This document shows positions 32,178 through 41,713 of a stretch of DNA of 64,000 bases, in pieces. Below the pieces are notes generated by a model that made no database searches, was not told the origin of the DNA, and saw nothing but the letters and a program-made list of their open reading frames with translations. A program made the translations under genes and the position numbers. The stretch's first letter is position 1. Each line of letters begins with the position of its first letter. This DNA comes from Shewanella pneumatophori (lineage in GTDB: Bacteria; Pseudomonadota; Gammaproteobacteria; Enterobacterales; Shewanellaceae): NCBI RefSeq assembly GCF_023283895.1, contig NZ_JAKILB010000015.1:55128-119127 (forward strand), in the 5' to 3' direction.

Positions 32178-32981
32178 ATGGATTATTTATCGGTTAACCA
32201 GCAAAGTTGGGATAAGCGGGTGCAAACCCATGTGACTTCTGAGTTTTATGACGTTGCAGGCTTCTTACAAGGTAAAAGCTCGCTGCAAGAGATCGAGCTG
32301 GCGCAGCTTAACGTTGCTGGCAAAAGCTTATTGCACCTGCAATGTCACTTTGGTCTAGACACCTTGTCTTGGGCAAGAATGACGGCCGATGTCACAGGTG
32401 TTGATCTGTCTCCCGCAGCTATCACTCAAGCTAAATCGTTGACTGAGCAAGTTGGACTAACGGCGGACTTTATCTGTAGTGATGTTTATAGCGTTCCCGA
32501 CAGGGTTAAAGGCGAATTTGATGTGGTTTTCACTTCATACGGCGCCATAGTTTGGTTACCAGATCTTGATAAGTGGGCACAGGTTATTGCCAACAAATTA
32601 GTGGCTGGTGGTCAGTTTTATATGGTGGAGTTTCATCCTGCTCAAGCGGTATTTGAAGGGTATAACTATTTTCATCAGGATGCGCCAGATGTCGAAGATG
32701 AAGCGACCTATACCGAAAATGCTAATGACGACACGCATACTTTTATGAGCTGGCCGCACTCGTTAGCTGACGTGATTAATGCATTAATTAAGGCAGGGCT
32801 TGAAATTAATCAGTTCAATGAATTTCCGTTTAGTCCCTATAACTGCTTTGAGGGCTTAACTGAAGAAGTTGTCGATGTAGAACTACCGAGTGGAATGAAA
32901 CCTTGTAAGCGATATTTTGTTGAGCAAAAAGGCCAGCGATTACCGCTAACCTATTCGATTTTAGCGACTAAAAAGCCATGA
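32178..32981 (+). CDS. SAM-dependent methyltransferase, class I
   Basis: A 267 aa cytoplasmic methyltransferase. The SAM-binding motif I is LLHLQCHFGLDTLSWAR (about residues 50-66), with an acidic VTGVDLSP at the end of the second strand and FDVVFTSYGAIVWLPDL as motif IV. The HLQCHFG variant of motif I is typical of a subgroup of uncharacterised proteins. The substrate cannot be told. AAGGG lies 11 bases before the ATG. It is a single gene, divergent from the repeat lipoprotein. Confidence 0.85.
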   Translation: MDYLSVNQQSWDKRVQTHVTSEFYDVAGFLQGKSSLQEIELAQLNVAGKSLLHLQCHFGLDTLSWARMTADVTGVDLSPAAITQAKSLTEQVGLTADFICSDVYSVPDRVKGEFDVVFTSYGAIVWLPDLDKWAQVIANKLVAGGQFYMVEFHPAQAVFEGYNYFHQDAPDVEDEATYTENANDDTHTFMSWPHSLADVINALIKAGLEINQFNEFPFSPYNCFEGLTEEVVDVELPSGMKPCKRYFVEQKGQRLPLTYSILATKKP

Positions 32982-33008
32982 TTTTATGTCGGGTAAATAT
33001 AACTAAGC

Positions 33009-34862
33009 CTATTGGTTAGCTCTAACGACAGGGTACGTTAAATATTGATTGTCGTAGTATGGGCTGCGCTCATAGAACCAGCGCAGGCGAGCTTTAGGAT
33101 CCGCTGCAAAGGCCTCATCTTTTAAAGCTTGGTTAAATTCAGTTTGTAGCGCTGGATTTTGCGTTAGCATCTGTTGAGCTAAAGGTTCAACGGCGTAGTT
33201 TTCAATGTACTCAGTGCGAGTAAAGATAGGATTGAAAAAACCCCATTGAAATAGTGAGTCTGGCGATTGCGGCTCTAATAGCATCATAGCGAGATCGCCT
33301 AGCGGTTGTTTAGTGTCAATGCGAACTGTACCTGCTGGCAGGGTAAGCTTTACTGATTGACTCTCAACGGTGGCATTAACTCGCTGGCGGCCTTCATAAT
33401 CGGCTTTGGCAAACTTTGCATCGCTAAATTGATATTGCTGCACAGTTTGTTCTGCCGCGTGAGTTAGCGTGGTCATACGTATGCCGTGCACACTTAGGCG
33501 CTCGATAACCTCTTGCCACTGCGGCGGAATGTAATAAGCTCCGGGGCGACTTACGCTAATATCGGCTTTGGTGCCGCCAATTACAGGTAAATTTTCATAT
33601 AATTTAGGCTCACCATTCCAGCGTACAATTTCATTACCACTAATAGCACTTTGCTCCAGTGTGTAACCAATGCCTTTAAAGTCCCAACCTTGAGCTTGCT
33701 GCTCTTGTTGCCAAGTTAGCGTCAGCCTTGGTGAGTAACGATACTTATCTTGCTGGATGGCAGAAGTCAGTTTGGTGTTGTCGTCAGCTATGCTGTTAAG
33801 CGAAGCTTCTAACATAACGTAAGTGCCTAACACTCTTTGTTTGTAGGGTTTTAGGCTGTGATTTTCTATCAAAATGGTAGGCAAGTGGCGCGCATCGCCA
33901 TAGCCGTTAGAAAAACGTGGGCTGGCGTTCCAGAGTGACATACCTTTAGTAATATCAGTATTATCCATGGCAAAAACTAATGGCCCTGGCACATGACCTT
34001 GCTTAGTTAGCGCCGCTTCAATTGCTGGGCGATAGCTGTTTTCTAACCATTTATAGATTGATGGGCTTTTGCCTTGAGCTAGGTTATAGCCAAAGGTCAC
34101 ATCATATTGGTAGTCGATGCCATCGGTAACATGCACATCGATATACAGATCAGGTTGCCATATATTGATAGCTCGCAGCATATGCTGCATTTCAGGGGTA
34201 TCAGCTTTAGCGTAATCGCGGTTTAAATTGAGGTTCTGTGCTGTGGTGCGCCAGCCCATATTTACAGGCCCACGTTGGTTTACGCGATTAAATTCACTTG
34301 CGCGTTCATGACCATCAACACTAAAGATCGGCACAAATAATAAGTTAGCATTATCCAGCAGATGTGCTTTACCGTTAAAGACGATATCACGTAATAACAT
34401 CATGCCTGCATCTTTACCATCAATCTCACCCGAGTGAATGCCAGCTTGTACCAGTAAGGTTGGCTTGTCGTTGTTTGACAATGTTGCCGCATCTGCGGCG
34501 CCTTCTTTAGAGGCGACAATCATCCAGATCTCTCGACCTTGCGGACTTTTGCCGATGCTGACTTTATGCAGCATCTCACTTTGCGCTATTAGCTTATCTA
34601 GCCACACAAAGGTGTCATCGTAACTTGGGCTGGTTTTAAGGCCGTTTTGCTCGAAAGGTGTTGCCCATGGATCATCGGCTGCAACAACGAGTGACTCGCT
34701 AGCACCATGCCAAGGCTTTATCAGCGGTAAAATTGCATCGTTAACAAATGTGGTTGCGATTTGGGGTGTTTCATTGAGTTGTAGATTTTCATCTTCAGCA
34801 GCAAGGCAATTACTGCTGGAAGTGACAATTAGAGCTGCTGTGGCAAGAGAGGTTAAGCGCAT
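33009..34862 (-). CDS. Exported M14 family zinc carboxypeptidase
   Basis: A 617 aa protein with a signal peptide (about residues 1-22, ending CLAAED). The M14 zinc ligands are in VQAGIHSGEIDGKDAG (His-x2-Glu) and IDVHVTDGIDY (His). The substrate Arg is in NLNRDYAKAD, and the catalytic Glu probably in ILIENHSLKPYKQR. The C-terminal 250 residues, beyond the peptidase domain, are of unknown role. Relatives are often annotated as secreted M14 family peptidases. Because the same chromosome has a type II secretion system, extracellular export is possible. No operon partner. Confidence 0.85.
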   Translation of the reverse strand: MRLTSLATAALIVTSSSNCLAAEDENLQLNETPQIATTFVNDAILPLIKPWHGASESLVVAADDPWATPFEQNGLKTSPSYDDTFVWLDKLIAQSEMLHKVSIGKSPQGREIWMIVASKEGAADAATLSNNDKPTLLVQAGIHSGEIDGKDAGMMLLRDIVFNGKAHLLDNANLLFVPIFSVDGHERASEFNRVNQRGPVNMGWRTTAQNLNLNRDYAKADTPEMQHMLRAINIWQPDLYIDVHVTDGIDYQYDVTFGYNLAQGKSPSIYKWLENSYRPAIEAALTKQGHVPGPLVFAMDNTDITKGMSLWNASPRFSNGYGDARHLPTILIENHSLKPYKQRVLGTYVMLEASLNSIADDNTKLTSAIQQDKYRYSPRLTLTWQQEQQAQGWDFKGIGYTLEQSAISGNEIVRWNGEPKLYENLPVIGGTKADISVSRPGAYYIPPQWQEVIERLSVHGIRMTTLTHAAEQTVQQYQFSDAKFAKADYEGRQRVNATVESQSVKLTLPAGTVRIDTKQPLGDLAMMLLEPQSPDSLFQWGFFNPIFTRTEYIENYAVEPLAQQMLTQNPALQTEFNQALKDEAFAADPKARLRWFYERSPYYDNQYLTYPVVRANQ

Positions 34863-35403
34863 GTTTAGGTACCTGAGATTGAACTATTTTGAATTATTAT
34901 TAGCCAGTTATATTTCATTAAAGCGAGCTGAAGTGCAACCGCCTAACTGTTTCTAAATATGCATGTTCATGACGGCTTACTCATTATCGACTGTGATCTA
35001 AAGGCTTATGAATAAGCCTTTAAATTAAAGCTTAATAAACTGACCACGGATAAGAATAAGTAGGCTTTTTTTGTTGGGAGCACCTGTATTTAAGCTTTTA
35101 AGTGTTTTTGCTTATTTAGTATATGCTGCTTAATGTGCTGTTTTATAAGGTTAATTATTGTTAATTGTTTGCATTTTTGTTGTCTATCTCTTGTTTTGTC
35201 TCTGTGTTTTTAATATATAGTGTCCAACCTTAATTTTGAGGGGGTTATTGTTTTTATTTTGTTGGTAAGCCTCTAATTAAAAACTGAATTATTACCTTTT
35301 TAGATACACGAATGGACAGTTCAAATATGTTAATTGTTAAACAATCTTTATTAAATGGATTTAAGCCTCAAATGAGTTTGCTTGTTGCGGGTATGGTGCA
35401 TAT
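34863..35403. other. 541-base intergenic region upstream of the chemoreceptor
   Basis: AT-rich and T-rich non-coding sequence between the divergent M14 peptidase and MCP genes. It holds a hairpin AAGGCTTAT / ATAAGCCTT at 35001-35020, a possible flagellar-type (sigma-28) promoter at 35026-35053 (TAAAGCTT then ACGGATAA, spacer 12), and a T7 run near 35066. No clear small gene was found. If the promoter is real, the leader would be about 350 bases. Confidence 0.4.
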
Positions 35404-37293
35404 ATGAGCGCGAAAAATAAGCTTCTGCTTTCGATAGGGCTATTGATTTCTTTTATTATTTCTTTTGTTTCAATATTGGGTTATGTGCAAGTAAGTAACT
35501 CATCGACTAATAGCTACCAGCATGACCTTTCTAATACTGCATCGCTTATTTCTGCTGCTACAGAGCAAAAGGTCAATACTTACTTTACCAGCTTGGAAGC
35601 TCTGGCTGCCTCTTTAGAAGTCATCAACGGCGAAGTGGTTGTTGATGAGCAAGCTGTTAAGGCTCTGATTAAAAGTAATGAAAGATTAGATATTTCAAAT
35701 TACTTTATTGGTTTACCAGATGGTTCAATGTATGACGCTCTTTCTAAGGGGCTGCACCCAACATTTAACGCTGTTGAAGCGCAGCGGGAATGGTACGTAA
35801 AAGGCATGACGGGGGCGGATCGCGTAGTGACGACACCGTTTAAAGCAAGCTCCGGCAATATGTCTATCTCTTTGGTTGTGCCTATTAAGCATCAAGGGCA
35901 AGTTATTGGCTTGGTTGGATTAAGTTTGTTAATGGATGATTTAACAACATTTATAAATCAACTAAGCATGGATGATAATATTTTCGTATCCCGCGATGAT
36001 GGTTTTATGATGGCGGCTTATAATGCTGATCTTGTTGGAAAAAACCTATTTGAATTGCGTCCTTCATACGAAGCATATGCTGCAAAGCTAACGAGTTCAC
36101 ACTCCTACAATCTTCCTGGGCGAGGTGAATATTATGTGGTTTCTGCTAAGTCAGAGGTACTTAACTGGACGGTTTGGGCGTTTGCCAGCTGGCAAGATAT
36201 TAATCAAACATCAAAAGATGCAGTGATCAGCAATCTGGTTTCCGGTCTCATTTTTATTATTCTTGGTATTGTTGGTGTGTCACTGCTGATACAGAGATTA
36301 ATGTATAGGCCAATTGGTGGCGAACCTAAAGAAATCGAAGCTTTAGTAGACAAAATTGCCAGTGGTGATCTCACTGAAATCCCCCAAGTTAGTGACAATT
36401 GTGTCGGTGTTTATCGCTCAACATTATTGATGGCAACTAAACTCAAGGAAATGATTACCGACATTAATGATTCGTCGAAGCAGTTGATTGGAGCTTCTGG
36501 TCAGTTAGAGCAATCTTCTACCAAGGTAGACAATTCTTGTCAGCTACAAATGAGTCAACTTGAGCAAGTGGCAACTGCAATGAACGAGATGACAACAACG
36601 GTTGCAGACGTAGCGCAAAGTGCAATGGATGCATCTAACTCATCTACAGACGTAAACGTAAGTTCACAGCAAGGGCTAAGTCTTGTATCTGAAATGAATG
36701 CTGACATTTCGCGTCTAATGGCTGATATTTTTAAGGTGCAAGCTGTGATCCGCAGCGTGCATGCTGAAACTGAAAATGTGGGGGGGATCTTAGACGTTAT
36801 TCGTGGCATTGCCGAACAAACCAATTTATTGGCATTAAATGCGGCTATTGAGGCTGCAAGAGCTGGCGAACACGGTCGAGGCTTTGCCGTTGTTGCAGAT
36901 GAAGTACGCTCTCTAGCGACCAAAACACAGCAAAGCACCAATGAAATTCAAACCATGATTAGTTTATTGCAAGAGCAGGCAACGCAATCGGTTTCGTTAA
37001 TGGATGAAAATGCCAAGAGCGCTGAGCAAACCTCAACTAAGGCAGAGCAAACTAGTTTGGCGTTGCAAGCTATTCAAACCGAAATTCAGCGAGTGCAGGA
37101 CATGAACCACCAAATTGCGACGGCTTCTGAGCAGCAATCTCAAGTGGCAATGGAGATGAATAAAAACATCGTTACGGTTAATGATCTTGCTCGCGATACT
37201 TCAGCGGATGTGCAAACCAATGTTGCTACCTCTGAGTCACTGAATGCAATGGCGATGAGGTTACGAGATAGCGTGAGTACGTTTAAGTTTTAA
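35404..37293 (+). CDS. Methyl-accepting chemotaxis protein with a Cache sensor domain
   Basis: A 629 aa chemoreceptor. One membrane segment lies at about residues 5-27 and another at about 277-298. Between them a periplasmic Cache domain carries QREWYVKGM and VGLVGLSLLMDDL segments typical of double-Cache sensors. A HAMP domain follows (RPIGGEPKEIEALVDKIASG). The cytoplasmic signalling hairpin is canonical: IRGIAEQTNLLALNAAIEAA, then RAGEHGRGFAVVADEVRSLA. No C-terminal CheR-tethering pentapeptide is seen; it ends TFKF. The ligand is unknown. It is transcribed alone. Confidence 0.92.
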   Translation: MSAKNKLLLSIGLLISFIISFVSILGYVQVSNSSTNSYQHDLSNTASLISAATEQKVNTYFTSLEALAASLEVINGEVVVDEQAVKALIKSNERLDISNYFIGLPDGSMYDALSKGLHPTFNAVEAQREWYVKGMTGADRVVTTPFKASSGNMSISLVVPIKHQGQVIGLVGLSLLMDDLTTFINQLSMDDNIFVSRDDGFMMAAYNADLVGKNLFELRPSYEAYAAKLTSSHSYNLPGRGEYYVVSAKSEVLNWTVWAFASWQDINQTSKDAVISNLVSGLIFIILGIVGVSLLIQRLMYRPIGGEPKEIEALVDKIASGDLTEIPQVSDNCVGVYRSTLLMATKLKEMITDINDSSKQLIGASGQLEQSSTKVDNSCQLQMSQLEQVATAMNEMTTTVADVAQSAMDASNSSTDVNVSSQQGLSLVSEMNADISRLMADIFKVQAVIRSVHAETENVGGILDVIRGIAEQTNLLALNAAIEAARAGEHGRGFAVVADEVRSLATKTQQSTNEIQTMISLLQEQATQSVSLMDENAKSAEQTSTKAEQTSLALQAIQTEIQRVQDMNHQIATASEQQSQVAMEMNKNIVTVNDLARDTSADVQTNVATSESLNAMAMRLRDSVSTFKF

Positions 37294-37315
37294 ATTTAAT
37301 TGTTTCAGAAAAGAA

Positions 37316-37340
37316 TAAGGCGTGCATGGCACGCCTTAAT
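37316..37340. terminator. Bidirectional terminator between the MCP gene and pckA
   Basis: TAAGGCGTGC (37316-37325) and GCACGCCTTA (37329-37338) form a ten-base perfect stem with a three-base loop, between convergent genes. T-rich sequence follows on both strands (TTAATTTCT on the plus strand, TTATTCTTTTC on the minus strand). Confidence 0.82.
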
Positions 37341-37357
37341 TTCTAACGCATTTTCAA

Positions 37358-38899
37358 TTATGCATTAGGGCCGGCGTCTTTAATTGAATCCGGTACCTGA
37401 TACTTCTCAAAGTTTGCCTCAAAGCTTTCAGCGAGATGCTGTGCAAATTCAGCATATTTAGCTTTATCTTCCCAAGTGTTAATCGGGTTAAGTAGATTGC
37501 TATCTACGCCAGCAACGGCAACGGGTACGTGCAGGTTAAGTTTTTCTAAGTATTCAGTTTCAACATCTTTTAGTTCACCCGACACAATTGCATCAACAAT
37601 CGCGCGAGTGGTTGGAATGTCGAAACGCTTACCAATGCCATGTGGCCCGCCAGTCCAACCTGTGTTTACAAGGTAAACTTGGCTACCGAAAGATTCGATG
37701 CGCTTCATTAGTAGCTCAGCGTAAACACCTGCTGGGCGTGGGAAGAAAGGTGCACCAAAACAAGTTGAGAAGGTTGACTGAATCGCAGCTGTTGAGCCCA
37801 TTTCAGTTGAACCTACTTTGGCTGTGTAACCTGACAAAAAGTGATACGCGGCTTGTTCTTTAGTTAGCTTAGACACAGGTGGTAGTACACCTGAAACGTC
37901 ACAAGTTAAGAACACCACTGCGTGTGGTTCTGCACCACAGTTATCAAGTTTACGTTGAGCAATATGCTCAAGCGGATAAGCTGCGCGAGTGTTTTCGGTC
38001 AAGCTAGAGTTGGTATAGTCTGGTACGCGGTTTTCATCGGTAACCACGTTTTCAAGTACAGTACCAAAGCGGATAGCATCCCAGATCACCGGCTCGTTTT
38101 TCTGGCTGAGATCGATGCATTTGGCGTAGCAACCGCCTTCAATGTTGAATACGCCGCCTGGTGCCCAGCCGTGTTCATCATCGCCGATAAGAAAACGCTT
38201 AGGATCGGCAGACAATGTTGTTTTACCAGTACCAGAAAGGCCGAAGAATAGCGTTGTATCGCCGTTCTCACCAACATTAGCAGAGCAGTGCATAGGCAAT
38301 ACGCCTTTGGCTGGCAGCAAGAAGTTTTGTACCGAGAACATCGACTTTTTCATTTCGCCAGCATATTTAAGGCCAGCGAGTAGCACTTTTCGTTCGGCGA
38401 AATTAATAATAACCGTAGCATCAGAGTGGGTTCCGTCGCGCTTAGGTACACATTCAAATTCAGGAGCGTTCATGATCTGCCATACTGGCTTGTCACTTGC
38501 GTTGAACTCTTGTGGCACGATGAATAAATTGCGCGCAAACAGTTGATGCCAAGCATACTGAGTCGTCACTCTGACGGGTTGGTAATGCTCGGCACTTGCC
38601 CCAACTTCTAGCTCAGAAACGAAAGTCTCTTTATCAGCTAAATAGGCTTCAACACGCTCCCAAAGCGCGTTAAAAGCTACTGCTTCAAAAGGCTTGTTAA
38701 CCGCTCCCCATTCAATATCAGCTTCAGAGCTTGGCTCTTTGACGATAAAGCGGTCATTTGGCGAACGGCCTGAACGTGCGCCCGTTCTGGCAACAAGCGC
38801 TCCATTAGCCGTTAATTCGCCTTCACCGCGCGCCAATGCAAGCTCGACTAGCTGGCCTGTGGAAAGGTTTAGGTACTCGCGGTTTGATCCATCCGCCAT
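37358..38899 (-). CDS. pckA: Phosphoenolpyruvate carboxykinase (ATP)
   Basis: Catalyses oxaloacetate plus ATP to phosphoenolpyruvate, CO2 and ADP, the entry step of gluconeogenesis. The P-loop is FFGLSGTGKTTLSADP, followed by the metal site LIGDDEHGW; RSGRSPNDRFIVKEP marks the N-terminal oxaloacetate region. The frame extends nine codons to 38926, but the ATG at 38899 has GGAG upstream and gives 513 aa, close to the family length. It belongs to the pckA-hslO-hslR neighbourhood conserved from E. coli to Vibrio, though it has its own promoter region of more than 200 bases. Confidence 0.95.
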   Translation of the reverse strand: MADGSNREYLNLSTGQLVELALARGEGELTANGALVARTGARSGRSPNDRFIVKEPSSEADIEWGAVNKPFEAVAFNALWERVEAYLADKETFVSELEVGASAEHYQPVRVTTQYAWHQLFARNLFIVPQEFNASDKPVWQIMNAPEFECVPKRDGTHSDATVIINFAERKVLLAGLKYAGEMKKSMFSVQNFLLPAKGVLPMHCSANVGENGDTTLFFGLSGTGKTTLSADPKRFLIGDDEHGWAPGGVFNIEGGCYAKCIDLSQKNEPVIWDAIRFGTVLENVVTDENRVPDYTNSSLTENTRAAYPLEHIAQRKLDNCGAEPHAVVFLTCDVSGVLPPVSKLTKEQAAYHFLSGYTAKVGSTEMGSTAAIQSTFSTCFGAPFFPRPAGVYAELLMKRIESFGSQVYLVNTGWTGGPHGIGKRFDIPTTRAIVDAIVSGELKDVETEYLEKLNLHVPVAVAGVDSNLLNPINTWEDKAKYAEFAQHLAESFEANFEKYQVPDSIKDAGPNA

Positions 38900-39094
38900 A
38901 GGTAAGGTCTCCATCTTTGAGGTCATAGTCTGTTGCTGATCTTTAATGCCAGCTTTCTGTATTAGCCGATTGTAACTTATGCAGCGGTTAAAATGTGCTG
39001 CAGTTCAAAAAAAATGCGAAAAAGTGATTTTGCTCTGCAGTTGGTGTCATAAAGCTGTGCTAGGCAGCGGAGTCCGGAGAGAAGTCTTGATATA

Positions 39095-39120
39095 AAAAAG
39101 GCGCCGAGAAGGGCGCCTTT
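39095..39120 (-). terminator. Intrinsic terminator after hslO
   Basis: AAAGGCGCC (39097-39105) and GGCGCCTTT (39112-39120) form a nine-base stem with a six-base loop. On the minus strand it is followed by a run of T residues (TTTTTTATA, partly in the stem). It is 35 bases beyond the hslO stop. Confidence 0.85.
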
Positions 39121-39154
39121 AGTTTAACTAAATAATAAAATTAGCTAATAATAT

Positions 39155-40027
39155 TTATTGAGTTACATCGTTGCTTGGCGCGTTAGCGTAGATAGCTTCG
39201 ATATCGATAGAGTCGAAGATATATTTGCTGTTGCAGTATTCACAGCCCATTTCAACTTTACCCACTTCAGCAATAATCGCATCGACTTCTTCTTTTGAAA
39301 CGGTACGGATTGCTTTAGCACTGCGCTCTTTTGAGCAAGTACACTTGAAGGTAACGGCTACAGGCTCATATAGGCGTACTTCTTCTTCGTGGTATAAACG
39401 GTGTAGTACTTCTTCAGCTTCAAGACTAAATAACTCATCTTGCTTAACGGTCTCAGTCAGAATTGATAAGTGATCAAATTCTTCATTGTGGTTACCGTCA
39501 GTTGGCAATACTTGTAAGAACATACCAGCTGCTTGCTTAGTGTCGGCAAATAGTTTGATCTTAGTTGGCAGCTGTTCTGACTGTTGGAAGTAATCTTCTA
39601 AACACTCAGCTAGGGTGTCTTTTTCCAGACCTACTACACCTTGGTAACGCTCACCGTCGTTCGGCGTTAACGTGATAACCATATAGCCTTTACCAAACAT
39701 TTGCTGCAGGCTTGCATCGTCAGCAATTTCGCCATCCCAACGTGATACGCCGCGAAGTTGCTGTAGGTTATTACCGTTGATAACTGCAAGAGACACAGGA
39801 CCGTCGCCTTGCAATTGAATGCTGATATCGCCGCTAAATTTTAGCGTAGCAGTCAATAGTGACGTAGACGCCATTAACTCACCCAGTACTTTTTGGATGG
39901 CTAGCGGGTAGTCATGGGCTGAAATGACTTCTTGATAGCTGCTTTCAAGTTGTACTAGCTCTCCGCGAACGCTGGCGTTTTCGAAAAGGTAGCGGTATAG
40001 ATTGTCTTTACTCATTTTCTCTGTCAT
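39155..40027 (-). CDS. hslO: Redox-regulated molecular chaperone Hsp33
   Basis: A cytoplasmic holdase activated by oxidative unfolding. It is 290 aa. The C-terminal redox switch is intact: CTCSKERS near residue 235 and CEYC near 267-270, a zinc-binding CxC-x27-32-CxxC arrangement. The N-terminal YRYLFENASVRGELVQL is typical of the family. Two starts are possible. The ATG at 40027 has GGAAAA upstream; the ATG at 40015 gives 286 aa and aligns slightly better with relatives. It follows hslR with a 16-base gap and is probably cotranscribed with it. Confidence 0.94.
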   Translation of the reverse strand: MTEKMSKDNLYRYLFENASVRGELVQLESSYQEVISAHDYPLAIQKVLGELMASTSLLTATLKFSGDISIQLQGDGPVSLAVINGNNLQQLRGVSRWDGEIADDASLQQMFGKGYMVITLTPNDGERYQGVVGLEKDTLAECLEDYFQQSEQLPTKIKLFADTKQAAGMFLQVLPTDGNHNEEFDHLSILTETVKQDELFSLEAEEVLHRLYHEEEVRLYEPVAVTFKCTCSKERSAKAIRTVSKEEVDAIIAEVGKVEMGCEYCNSKYIFDSIDIEAIYANAPSNDVTQ

Positions 40028-40043
40028 AACAGTTTTCCAATTT

Positions 40044-40442
40044 TTAGCTTTCTTTAAAGCGCATAATTTGACGACGTTGCTTCTTATCTGGCTTTTGAGC
40101 AGGTGCCGGATTATTAAGAATGTTCAAGCGTCGTTGCTCAGCATAGGTTTCTCGCTTGGCTATGCTTTGCGGTGTTTCTTCATAAAGGGTTTGTGCAATA
40201 GACCCTTTTTGGCGATATTCAGATAATTGTTTTATGACGATCTCTTTTTCGTCATGTCCTTGCCGTAATCTAATCGTGGCACCGACTTCAGCAAATTTAC
40301 TCGATTTAGTACGTTGGCCGTTGTAGTGTACTTTACCACCATTGATCATCTCTTTTGAGATGGCACGGGTTTTATAAAAACGTGCAGCCCAAAGCCATTT
40401 ATCAAGCCGGACTTTGAACACTTGTTGTTCGTTGTCGTTCAT
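40044..40442 (-). CDS. hslR: Heat shock protein Hsp15, S4-domain RNA-binding protein
   Basis: Binds stalled 50S subunits that carry a nascent chain and helps recycle them. It is 132 aa from the ATG at 40442, which has GGAG six bases upstream; the frame continues nine codons further without signal. The S4 domain is at about residues 8-70 (VRLDKWLWAARFYKTRAIS, then EMINGGKVHYNG). A very basic C-terminal tail, PAQKPDKKQRRQIMRF, follows. It heads the hslR-hslO unit. In E. coli its upstream neighbour is yrfG; here the gsp operon lies between. Confidence 0.93.
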   Translation of the reverse strand: MNDNEQQVFKVRLDKWLWAARFYKTRAISKEMINGGKVHYNGQRTKSSKFAEVGATIRLRQGHDEKEIVIKQLSEYRQKGSIAQTLYEETPQSIAKRETYAEQRRLNILNNPAPAQKPDKKQRRQIMRFKES

Positions 40443-40712
40443 GAACGACTCCAGTAGTAAATTAAGCATAGGTAAAGTAGGGGGAACTTCACAAGCTCAG
40501 CAAGAATATACAAATCTTTACGCTCTTACTGGCAAAATAGTGGCAAGCTTCACACCCTTTTAAGGCGCGTAAAGTTAGCATATTTGTCCAAATATCGCCA
40601 ACATTGCTGCTGTTATGGGCTTGTTGCAATACGCAGTGTGGGGTAGCATGAGTCAGGTTTCAAAAAATTACTATAAACAGAACAGAGACCTGTACATAAG
40701 GTCCAAATAAAT

Positions 40713-41630
40713 ATGGATTTATTAGATAAATTTTTAACGAAAGCGGCTGGAGTGCCTCAAAAACCAGTTAGCACAGCAATATTTAGTCTCGGAGTATTAA
40801 TTGCTCTGTATTTGCTCGCGCAAATGACTTGGAAACTCATTCCTAATGACTCAGCTCCTACGCGCTGGGTACCTACGCCTGTTTCAAGTAACTCTCCTGG
40901 GCAAGTCAATGTACTTGGTCTACAACAACTTTCATTATTTGGTAAAGCTGACGCTGAAGGCGCTAAACCCAAAGCGGCGCCGGTAGAAGAGATTATTACC
41001 GATGCGCCTAAGACTTCTTTATCAATTCAGTTAACGGGTGTGGTTGCCTCAACAACAGAAAAGAAAGGTCTGGCTGTTATTGCCTCAAGTGGTAGTCAAG
41101 ATACCTACAGCTTGGGTGACAAGATTAAAGGCACATCCGCTTCACTGAAAGAAGTGTATGCCGACCGTATCATCATTACTAATAGCGGCCGTTATGAGAC
41201 GCTAATGTTAGATGGCTTAGAGTACAGCACGAATGGCGCAGCTAATCAGCAATTGCAAAAAGCCAAAAGTGTGTCAAAAGGCAAAACCATTGATAACCGT
41301 ACAAATCGTGCCGTGGCAGCAGAGTTAAGCCAATCACGAGACGAAATTTTAGCGGATCCAAGTAAGATAACTGACTATTTGTCAATTTCACCGGTTAAAA
41401 GTGGCGGTGAATTAGCGGGTTATCGTCTTAATCCGGGTAAAGACAGGGAACTGTTTACTCAAGCAGGTTTCAAAGCAAACGATTTAGCCAAATCGATTAA
41501 TGGCTATGACCTAACGGACATGGGTCAAGCGCTAGAAGTAATGGCACAGCTACCAGAGATGACTGAAGTTGCCTTAATGGTAGAGCGAGATAGCCAGCTG
41601 ATAGAAATAATGTTTAGTCTGCCAGAGTAA
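40713..41630 (+). CDS. gspC: Type II secretion system protein C
   Basis: Inner-membrane protein that links the T2SS platform to the outer-membrane secretin. It is 305 aa. A short cytoplasmic tail is followed by a membrane segment at about residues 21-42, the HR domain (about 65-175, with LTGVVASTTEKKGLAVI) and a C-terminal PDZ-type region (about 205-305, with GYRLNPGKDRELFTQAGFKAND). It is the first of twelve co-directional genes gspC to gspN. The upstream 270 bases hold the operon promoter, shared with divergent hslR. Confidence 0.94.
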   Translation: MDLLDKFLTKAAGVPQKPVSTAIFSLGVLIALYLLAQMTWKLIPNDSAPTRWVPTPVSSNSPGQVNVLGLQQLSLFGKADAEGAKPKAAPVEEIITDAPKTSLSIQLTGVVASTTEKKGLAVIASSGSQDTYSLGDKIKGTSASLKEVYADRIIITNSGRYETLMLDGLEYSTNGAANQQLQKAKSVSKGKTIDNRTNRAVAAELSQSRDEILADPSKITDYLSISPVKSGGELAGYRLNPGKDRELFTQAGFKANDLAKSINGYDLTDMGQALEVMAQLPEMTEVALMVERDSQLIEIMFSLPE

Positions 41631-41713
41631 TTTGAGCAGAAATAACAATAAAATTTTGCAGTAATACACAATTAGTATTTGCGGCAACGAAAGGGTTTAG
41701 GGGAAGTAAAACA

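Noticed and set aside
37476..38546. Several open frames of 60-134 codons antisense to pckA
   Set aside because: They lie wholly inside a highly conserved gene, lack ribosome-binding sites and have no recognisable protein features; they arise from codon bias in pckA.
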